Shown here one piece after another: positions 58,144 to 64,000 of a stretch of DNA of 64,000 nt. Every line of letters begins with the position of its first letter. Position 1 is the first letter of the stretch. The translations under genes were made by a program, and so were the position numbers. Under the pieces are notes generated by a model. The model had not been told where the DNA came from, searched no databases, and saw only the letters and a program-made list of their open reading frames with translations. This DNA is from DASQPA01 sp963756455 (GTDB taxonomy: Bacteria; Acidobacteriota; Thermoanaerobaculia; Multivoradales; UBA5704): NCBI GenBank assembly GCA_963756455.1, contig CAVWNC010000004.1, forward strand, positions 2,976,001 through 3,040,000. The letters are read 5' to 3'.

Positions 58144-58172
58144 TTGACAGCTCATGCTTATATCTCTACTTT
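58144..58172 (+). promoter_or_regulatory. Possible promoter of the small Cys-rich gene
   Basis: TTGACA at 58144-58149 is followed after 17 bases by TACTTT at 58167-58172. The region is visibly AT-rich in an otherwise GC-rich window. It lies 90 bases upstream of the ATG at 58262. Confidence 0.5.
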
Positions 58173-58261
58173 AAGCTAGACTTTTCACCAACGCGACGCC
58201 GTTTCCTGGCTCGACCGGAGGCGGTGCCCCCTCTCCACTCCGTTCGAGAAAGGAATTTCCC

Positions 58262-58558
58262 ATGAAAAAGATGCTTCTCACCTCCCTGGTTCTCGCCCTG
58301 AGCCTCGCTCTCTCGCCGCTTCGGGCCGATTCGCCCAAGGCCTCGCCCGACGTCCGTTTCTCGCTCAGCAGCTCCGGAGACATCGCTCTCTGCGCCGTAC
58401 CGAGGACGCCGGACGTCTCGTCGGCGAGCGATTTCCTGTCTGCCCCCGTGGTCTTCATCGTCAACGGTTATTGCTCCTTGGACTGCTCGCGCTGTTCTTC
58501 CAACGCGCAATGCCTCAGCCGTCACGCCGGAGGCTGCGGCCCGATTCCTATCTGCTGA
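58262..58558 (+). CDS. Small secreted Cys-rich peptide
   Basis: A 98-residue protein with a clean signal peptide (MLLTSLVLALSLALSPLRA). The middle is Ser/Asp-rich without Cys apart from one, and the last 30 residues carry six cysteines: GYCSLDCSRC, then NAQCLSR, GGCGPIPIC. It is preceded by AGGAA. The C-terminal Cys cluster suggests a disulfide-rich or metal-binding exported peptide, or a modified peptide whose maturation genes are elsewhere. No modification enzyme is adjacent. Followed at once by a long perfect hairpin. Confidence 0.8.
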   Translation: MKKMLLTSLVLALSLALSPLRADSPKASPDVRFSLSSSGDIALCAVPRTPDVSSASDFLSAPVVFIVNGYCSLDCSRCSSNAQCLSRHAGGCGPIPIC

Positions 58559-58574
58559 GGGAAGAGATCCGGGA

Positions 58575-58608
58575 CCGGCCGTGGCGGTATGCGTACCGCC
58601 ACGGCCGG
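58575..58608. repeat. Perfect 15-bp hairpin after the Cys-rich gene
   Basis: Arms at 58575-58589 and 58594-58608 pair perfectly across a four-base TGCG loop, 16 bases after the stop of the Cys-rich gene. No T-run follows on the plus strand, so it may be an RNA-stabilising or palindromic element more than an intrinsic terminator. Confidence 0.85.
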
Positions 58609-58622
58609 GCGGCTCCAGGCGC

Positions 58623-58727
58623 GCCTTGCAAGGCTATTGGTCACGCCGGATCACCGACGAGCACAGGGTGGTCTACAAACTCCGGGACGACTCCCTGCTG
58701 ATCGCTCAACTCCAGTACCACTACTAG
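58623..58727 (+). pseudogene. YoeB-type toxin C-terminal remnant
   Basis: The frame 58623-58727 reads ALQGYWSRRITDEHRVVYKL and RDDSLLIAQLQYHY, then a stop. This is the C-terminus of YoeB/RelE-type toxins, whose ends typically read GYWSRRI, HRLVY and YHY. There is no start or upstream half; the hairpin interrupts the place where it should be. Adjacent to tRNA-Pro. Confidence 0.8.
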
Positions 58728-58790
58728 CGAGGACGGCCCGGCCTTCGGTCGTGAGATCGCTCACGTGGAGGGACTTTCGCGAGCAGGAAA

Positions 58791-58867
<77 letters not shown>

Positions 58868-59042
58868 ACGGGTGGGTGGGCCTGGCGGCACACCCGGGAT
58901 GAGGGCGGAAGGATAGCGCCCGCGATCCGGCCCGTCAAGCGTACGGTGGGGTAGAATCGCCCCGCCGGCCCTGCCAAGAGCGGCCAAGAGCGGCCAAGAG
59001 ACGGCCAAAGTGTCGGCCACGGGACAGTCCAGGGGAGAAACC

Positions 59043-60857
59043 ATGTCGATCAACACTCTGACGGAGCTCTTTTTCAAGGCAGCGAGCCACAACAAACGGG
59101 ACTGCCTGCTCCACAAGGTGGGCGGCACCTACCAGCCGGTGTCGACCGCCGAGCTGGTCGACCGCGTGCGGCGACTGTTTAAGGGCCTCGCCGGGATCGG
59201 CGTGGTGCCGGGCGACCGGGTGGCTCTCATGGCCGAGAACGGCCCGCACTGGCCGACGGTCGACTTCGCAACCCTCGCGAGCGGCGCCGTCCTCGTTCCC
59301 ATCTACCCCACGCTCCTCCCCGACCAGGCCGCCTATATCGCCAACGACTGCGGCGCCAAGGTCGTCGTCGCCGAGACCCGCCACCACCTGGACGGGCTCC
59401 TGAGCCAGGCCGAGCAACTGCCGCAGGTGCAGCACTACGTCCTAATCAAGGGACAGTCGGACGATCCGCGGGTCGTCACCCTGGACCAGCTGATCGAGCG
59501 CGGAGCCGGGGTCGACGTCGCCGCCTTCGAGGCACAGGCGCGCTCGGTCCAGCCCGAAGACCTCGCGACCTTCATCTATACGAGCGGCACGACAGGGCAG
59601 CCCAAGGGGGTCATGCTCACCCACCGGAACATCGCCTCGAACGTTTCGGCGTCGATTCCGGCGATCGAGATCAAGCCCGAGTTCACCGCCCTTTCGTTCC
59701 TTCCCCTCTCGCACTCCTTCGAGCGGACGGTCGACTACATCTACTTCTACCACGGCTGCACGATCGCCTACGCCGAGTCGGTCGCCGCGGTGCCGCAGAA
59801 CATCAAGGAGGTCCGGCCGCACGTCTTCGTCTCGGTGCCGCGGGTCTACGAGAAGATCCTCGCCTCCTTCCACGACAACGTCGCCAAGGCCTCCCCCATC
59901 CGGCAGAAGATCGCCGCCTGGGCGCAGGCCGTGGGCCGCGAGGCCCTCCCCTATCGCCTCAAGAACCAGCACCCGCCCGGGCTCCTCGGCCTGAAGCTCA
60001 GCCTGGCCGACAAGCTCGTCTTCTCGAAGATCCACGAGCGTCTGGGCGGCCGCTTCCACTTCGCCGTCTCGGGAGGCGCCCCTTTGGGGAGAGATCTCGC
60101 CGAGTTCTTCTGGGGGGCGGGCGTGCCGATCTTCGAGGGCTATGGCCTGTCGGAGACCTCGCCGGTCATCTCGGTCAACACCCCGAACGCGGTCAAGATG
60201 GGGACGGTCGGCAAGCCGGTCGCGCAGGTCGAGGTGAAGATCGCCGAGGACGGCGAGATCCTCGCCCGCGGGCCGAACATCATGCAGGGCTACTGGAACC
60301 TCCCCGAGGCGACCGCCGAGGCGGTCGACCAGGAGGGCTGGTTCCACACCGGCGACATCGGCGAGCTCGACCCCGAGGGCTTCCTCCGTATCACCGACCG
60401 CAAGAAGGAGCTGATCATCAACGCCTACGGCAAGAACATCGCCCCGGCGCCGATCGAGAACTCCTTGAAGAGCAGCCGCTACATCGGCCAGGCGGTGGTG
60501 ATCGGCGACCGGCGGAAGTTCCTCTCGACCCTCCTGGTGCCCGACTTCGACGCGCTCAAGGCCTGGGCGGCGAAAAACGGCGTCTCCGCCGGTATATCGG
60601 GAGACGTGCCGGCGCTCCTCAAGGACCCCAAGGTGCGCGCCCTCTACGAATCCGAGGTGCAGGCGGTCAACAAGGGGCTCGCCCACTACGAGCAGATCAG
60701 CGCCTGGGAGCTCCTCCCCGCCGAGTTCACCCTGGAGACCGGCGAGCTCACGCCCACCCAGAAGGTCAAGCGGCGGGTGGTCTATACGAAGTATGCCGAC
60801 GTCATCGACCAGCTCTACGAGCGGGCCGAGGCGGGCAAGGGCGGGAAGGGAGCCTGA
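59043..60857 (+). CDS. fadD: Long-chain acyl-CoA synthetase (AMP-forming)
   Basis: Activates fatty acids to acyl-CoA with ATP. The 604-residue protein has the AMP-binding core motif FIYTSGTTGQPKGVMLTH, then LSFLPLSHSFER, a VFVSVPRVYEKI block, EGYGLSETSPV, GWFHTGDIG and the C-terminal hinge ITDRKKELIINAYGKNIAP. Long-chain type (FAA1-like) by the long inserted region between residues 270 and 330. ATG 59043 follows GGGGAGAAACC. The downstream gene overlaps the stop by one base. It belongs with fadJ in fatty-acid oxidation. Confidence 0.95.
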   Translation: MSINTLTELFFKAASHNKRDCLLHKVGGTYQPVSTAELVDRVRRLFKGLAGIGVVPGDRVALMAENGPHWPTVDFATLASGAVLVPIYPTLLPDQAAYIANDCGAKVVVAETRHHLDGLLSQAEQLPQVQHYVLIKGQSDDPRVVTLDQLIERGAGVDVAAFEAQARSVQPEDLATFIYTSGTTGQPKGVMLTHRNIASNVSASIPAIEIKPEFTALSFLPLSHSFERTVDYIYFYHGCTIAYAESVAAVPQNIKEVRPHVFVSVPRVYEKILASFHDNVAKASPIRQKIAAWAQAVGREALPYRLKNQHPPGLLGLKLSLADKLVFSKIHERLGGRFHFAVSGGAPLGRDLAEFFWGAGVPIFEGYGLSETSPVISVNTPNAVKMGTVGKPVAQVEVKIAEDGEILARGPNIMQGYWNLPEATAEAVDQEGWFHTGDIGELDPEGFLRITDRKKELIINAYGKNIAPAPIENSLKSSRYIGQAVVIGDRRKFLSTLLVPDFDALKAWAAKNGVSAGISGDVPALLKDPKVRALYESEVQAVNKGLAHYEQISAWELLPAEFTLETGELTPTQKVKRRVVYTKYADVIDQLYERAEAGKGGKGA

Positions 60858-62977
60858 TGAGCGCCTTCAGGCTCGAAGTCGGCGCCGACCGGCTGGCGAC
60901 CCTCACCTTCGACGCCGCGGACCGCAAGGTCAACGTCTTCACCCGCGGCAGCCTGGCCGAGTTGGAGGCGGTGATCGACGAGGCGGCGAAGAACCGCGAC
61001 ATCGGCTGCCTCGTCCTCCTCTCGGGGAAGGGCTCGGGCTTCATCGCCGGCGCCGACGTCGAGGAGATCGCGCGGGTGACCGATCCGGTCGAGGCCGAGG
61101 CCGGCTCGCGGCTCGGCCAGCGCCTCTTCGCCGCCTGGGAGGCGCTCCCCTTCCCCACCGTCGCCGCGATCCGCGGCACCTGCATGGGCGGGGGAACGGA
61201 GATCGCCCTCGCCTCGACCTACCGGGTGGTCTCGGACGGCAAGGCGGTGCGCATCGGCCTCCCCGAGGTCCGCTTGGGCATCCTTCCCGGCTGGGGGGGC
61301 TCGACCCGGATGCCGCGGCTGATCGGGATCGCCGCCGCGCTCGACCTCATCCTCACCGGCAAGACGATCTCCGGCCGCCGCGCCTGGAAGCTCGGTCTCG
61401 CCGACGCCCTCCTCCCCGACTCCCGTTTCTTCGACGAGGTGCGCGAGTTCGCCCGCGCTCACGTCGACCAGCGGCGGCCGCCGGAAGCTCGGCCTGACTT
61501 CAAGGAGCTGCTCCTCGAAAGGAACCCGCTGGGCCGGAAGATCGTCTTCGACCAGGCACGCAAGAAGACCCTGGAGCAGACCCGCGGCAACTATCCGGCC
61601 CCCCTGACCGCCATCGAGGTCGTGCGGGTGGGGATCGAGGACGGGCCGCGGGCCGGTTTCGACGCCGAGGCGCGGGCGGTCGCCGAGCTCGCCACCTCGC
61701 GGGTGGCGAAGAACCTCCTCCACGTCTTCAGGCTGACCGAGGAGGCCAAGCGCTCGGAGGGCCTCCCCGGCGCGCCGCCGCGCGAGGTGGGCTCGACCGC
61801 CGTTTTGGGCGCCGGGGTGATGGGCGGCGGCATCGCCCAGCTCATCGCCCAGGAGGCGGAGATCCCGGTGCGCTTCAAAGACGTCGACGAGAAGCCGCTC
61901 GCCGCCGGCATGGCGCACGCGGCGCAGCTCTTCGATCGCCTGCTCCGGCGGCACCGGATCGAGCGCCCGGAGGTGCGGCGGAAGATGGCCCTCCTCCATC
62001 CCACCCTCTCCTACAGCGGGATGGCGCGGGTCGACCTGGTGATCGAAGCGGTGGTCGAGAAGCTCGGCGTGAAACAGGCGGTCTTCGCGGAATTGGCAAC
62101 CCACGTGCCGGAGACGACGATCCTCGCCTCGAACACCTCGTCGCTCTCGGTCCGCGCCATCGGCGAGAAGACGCCCCACCCCGAGCGGGTGATCGGGATG
62201 CATTTCTTCAACCCGCCCCACAAGATGCCGCTCGTCGAGGTGATCGTCCCCGAGGGGGCGGACCCGGTGGCGGCCAACACCGTCTTCGCCTTCTCCCGCC
62301 GGCTGGGGAAGACGCCGGTGCTCGTCAAGGACACCCCGGGCTTCCTCGTCAACCGGCTCCTCATGTTCTACTCGGTCGAGGCGCTCTGGCTGCTCGACGC
62401 CGGCTACCGGATCGAGGACGTCGACCGCGCCATGCTCGATTGGGGGATGCCGGTCGGCCCCATCGCGCTCAACGACGACGTGGGGATCGACGTGGGGGTG
62501 AAGGTCGCCCACATCCTGGCCGAAGCCTTCGGCGACCGCCTCCCCGTCCCCGCCTGGCTCGACCGCGCTCCCGACTCCGGCCGCCTGGGCGCCAAGAGCG
62601 GCCTCGGCTTCTACCGCTACGAGGGGCGCGAGCGCAAAGACCCCGATCCCGCCGTCTACTCGCTCCTCGGGCTCACCCCGCTGATGACGAATCCCGATTC
62701 CGCGGCCCTCGCCGATCGCATGATCCTCCCCATGGTCAACGAGGCGGCGCGCTGTCTGGAAGAGAAAGTGGTCGCGAGCCCCGGTGATCTCGACCTCGCG
62801 CTCATCCTCGGCACCGGCTTCCCCCCCTTCCGCGGCGGCCTCTGCCGCTGGGCCGACCAGCAGGGCTTAGGGCCGATCGTCGCGGCCCTCGAACGCCTGG
62901 AGAGCGCGGTGGGAGAACGGTTCCGGCCTTCAGAAGCGCTCCGGGAGTATGCGAAGCGGGGTGGGTTTTACGGGTAG
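60857..62977 (+). CDS. fadJ: Multifunctional enoyl-CoA hydratase / 3-hydroxyacyl-CoA dehydrogenase
   Basis: A 706-residue fusion carrying out two steps of beta-oxidation. The N-terminal hydratase (crotonase) has the oxyanion segments FIAGADVEEIA and ATCMGGGTEIALA-type glycine block with the catalytic glutamate region LPEVRLGILPGWGGSTR. The central Rossmann fold begins VGSTAVLGAGVMGGGIAQ for NAD. The dehydrogenase has VDLVIEAVVE, SNTSSLSV, GMHFFNPPHKMPLVEV and DTPGFLVNR. It is coupled to fadD (TGATG). No separate thiolase gene is adjacent, so that step must be encoded elsewhere. Confidence 0.95.
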   Translation: MSAFRLEVGADRLATLTFDAADRKVNVFTRGSLAELEAVIDEAAKNRDIGCLVLLSGKGSGFIAGADVEEIARVTDPVEAEAGSRLGQRLFAAWEALPFPTVAAIRGTCMGGGTEIALASTYRVVSDGKAVRIGLPEVRLGILPGWGGSTRMPRLIGIAAALDLILTGKTISGRRAWKLGLADALLPDSRFFDEVREFARAHVDQRRPPEARPDFKELLLERNPLGRKIVFDQARKKTLEQTRGNYPAPLTAIEVVRVGIEDGPRAGFDAEARAVAELATSRVAKNLLHVFRLTEEAKRSEGLPGAPPREVGSTAVLGAGVMGGGIAQLIAQEAEIPVRFKDVDEKPLAAGMAHAAQLFDRLLRRHRIERPEVRRKMALLHPTLSYSGMARVDLVIEAVVEKLGVKQAVFAELATHVPETTILASNTSSLSVRAIGEKTPHPERVIGMHFFNPPHKMPLVEVIVPEGADPVAANTVFAFSRRLGKTPVLVKDTPGFLVNRLLMFYSVEALWLLDAGYRIEDVDRAMLDWGMPVGPIALNDDVGIDVGVKVAHILAEAFGDRLPVPAWLDRAPDSGRLGAKSGLGFYRYEGRERKDPDPAVYSLLGLTPLMTNPDSAALADRMILPMVNEAARCLEEKVVASPGDLDLALILGTGFPPFRGGLCRWADQQGLGPIVAALERLESAVGERFRPSEALREYAKRGGFYG

Positions 62978-62988
62978 GGGTTGGACAG

Positions 62989-63561
62989 CTACTCGAAGAT
63001 TTCGCTCACTCGCATCTCGAAATCGGGCAGGAGGGGAGTCGTCAGAACGTCGCCCGCCGCAGCCGAGAGATCCTCTGCCGCCGAGAAACCCGCTTCGGCG
63101 CGGCGCTCGCGGCGGTAGATCCGCACGGTCCGGCGGACCGGGTCGGCGAGCCAGTATTCGAGGACTCCGAAACGCTCGTAGCGGTCGCGCTTCAAAGTCT
63201 CGTCCCGCCGACGGGTGGATTTCGAAAGGATCTCGATCACCAGGTCCGGCGCGCCCTGGGCGTTCGCCTCCGTCAGGATGGCCGCCCGCTCGTTCGAGAT
63301 GTAGAGCAGGTCGGGCTGGGCGATGTCGTGCGGGGAGAGGAGGACGTCGAAGGGGGCGAAGAATACGGTGCCCAGGCGGCGTCCGCGCACGAAGGTGGCG
63401 ATCTTCAGAAAGAGAGTACCCAGGGAGCCCTGGTGATCCCGGCCCGGGGCAGGCGTCACGTAGTGCTCCCCGTCCAGGATCTCGTGGCGAAGCAGATCCT
63501 CCGGAATGAGAACGTAGTCCTCGTACGTGAGCTTGCGGTGGGCGGTATCTCGAACGGCCAT
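62989..63561 (-). CDS. Uma2 family endonuclease-like protein
   Basis: A 190-residue protein from ATG 63561, with GAGGAG upstream; the longer frame has no coding look. The PD-(D/E)XK-like pattern of Uma2/DUF820 is present: KLTYEDYVLIPEDLLRHEILDGE, then QPDLLYIS, APDLVIEILSKSTR and DRYERFGVLEYWLADP. These are restriction-nuclease-fold proteins of unknown role, often multi-copy in cyanobacteria and acidobacteria and mobile. Convergent with fadJ, 11 bases apart. Confidence 0.9.
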   Translation of the reverse strand: MAVRDTAHRKLTYEDYVLIPEDLLRHEILDGEHYVTPAPGRDHQGSLGTLFLKIATFVRGRRLGTVFFAPFDVLLSPHDIAQPDLLYISNERAAILTEANAQGAPDLVIEILSKSTRRRDETLKRDRYERFGVLEYWLADPVRRTVRIYRRERRAEAGFSAAEDLSAAAGDVLTTPLLPDFEMRVSEIFE

Positions 63562-63839
63562 GGCAGCCTCTCCTCGGTGCTCCTCGAAGATCGTAGCACG
63601 CGCTCTCCCCTCTCCGAAACGCGGATAGTACCCCAGGAGGGTACCGGATCGCCTCGGGCGAGAACATTGCGCTCGGCCGCACGCCGTGCATCCTGCAATC
63701 CTCCCTCGCTCCCAGCTTGCGCCCTGCAAATCCCGGCGCCCGCACCGCACCTCTCGAATTTCCGCTAAACTCCACGTAGACATAGACTTCGCCGTTCCCG
63801 CCCCACCTGGTACCACCTCTGCACTGGGGGTAGATCACC

Positions 63840-64000
63840 ATGTTTGGATTACGATCAAAACTCACCCTCGGCTTCGCCGGCCTGCTGGCCATCCTCATCC
63901 TCCTCGGCCTGCAGAGCATCTCTCTGCTCTCCCGGTTGGGGGGCTCGATCGACGTCATCCTGCGCGAGAACTATCGCAGCGTCGTCGCCTGTCAGGAGAT
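63840..64000 (+). CDS. Membrane sensor protein, 5' part (probable histidine kinase)
   Basis: Only 53 residues are in the window before the right edge. The protein opens MFGLRSKLTLGFAGLLAIL with one TM helix (about residues 8-30) and continues DVILRENYRSVVACQE. The ENYRSV-ACQ start is seen at the beginning of the periplasmic sensor domain of a group of HAMP/PAS histidine kinases. The C-terminal domains are outside, so the kinase call is inference. The ATG is near GGGGG in a weak context. Confidence 0.65.
   Translation, partial: MFGLRSKLTLGFAGLLAILILLGLQSISLLSRLGGSIDVILRENYRSVVACQE

Overview
The window is 64 kb of GC-rich bacterial chromosome. Genes are densely packed, overlaps of the ATGA and GTGA kind are common, and GTG and TTG starts are frequent. 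Gene content suggests a soil-type Acidobacteriota member, possibly near Thermoanaerobaculia: a VPS10/sortilin-like repeat protein, a LamG protein with a Cys-poor C-terminal domain of a kind I associate with that group, exported isoaspartyl methyltransferases, many hybrid kinases and a TonB receptor. This placement is inference; no rRNA or marker set is present.

Positions 1-9575 hold a chemosensory cluster: MCP, CheW, short CheW, MCP, CheA-REC (with an apparent one-base frameshift), CheB, REC-GAF-GGDEF and CheR-TPR. This is the part list of a Wsp-type pathway in which an MCP array drives a diguanylate cyclase. Both MCPs carry a Cache-like module after the signalling domain. Positions 9676-12080 hold a bufferin-type RiPP operon: a Tat-exported Cys-rich precursor, a DUF692/MNIO enzyme and a DUF2063 partner.

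Positions 12131-26542 hold an orphan sensor kinase, a 5'-truncated Rhs tip with a small downstream ORF, a GAF-GAF hybrid kinase, FtsK, a TonB-dependent receptor, an alpha/beta hydrolase and a large P-loop/TPR protein.

Positions 26647-31640 form an accessory island bracketed by two arrays of the same 22-bp dyad repeat in the same orientation. It contains an IS1-family transposase and a divergent ribbon-helix-helix (RHH) gene whose two promoters share one architecture with a palindrome in the spacer. It also holds a run of unknown genes that includes two paralogues with RHH-like N-termini. Decayed and intact toxin-antitoxin genes follow (31.7-36.9 kb), with an MFS exporter and a three-repeat protein among them.

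Positions 36957-44377 carry a tyrosine phosphatase, an EEP-family hydrolase, an ABC-F ATPase, a GIY-YIG protein, a Septu-like AAA ATPase plus HNH nuclease pair, and an ABC exporter. Positions 44389-58558 are mostly exported or cell-surface proteins: a VPS10-like protein, a lipoprotein, a beta-propeller protein, a LamG protein, two exported PCMTs, an amidohydrolase, a TldE-like protein and a small Cys-rich secreted peptide. A YoeB remnant and tRNA-Pro(CGG) follow. The right end carries a fadD-fadJ fatty-acid oxidation operon, a Uma2-family protein and the start of a sensor kinase.
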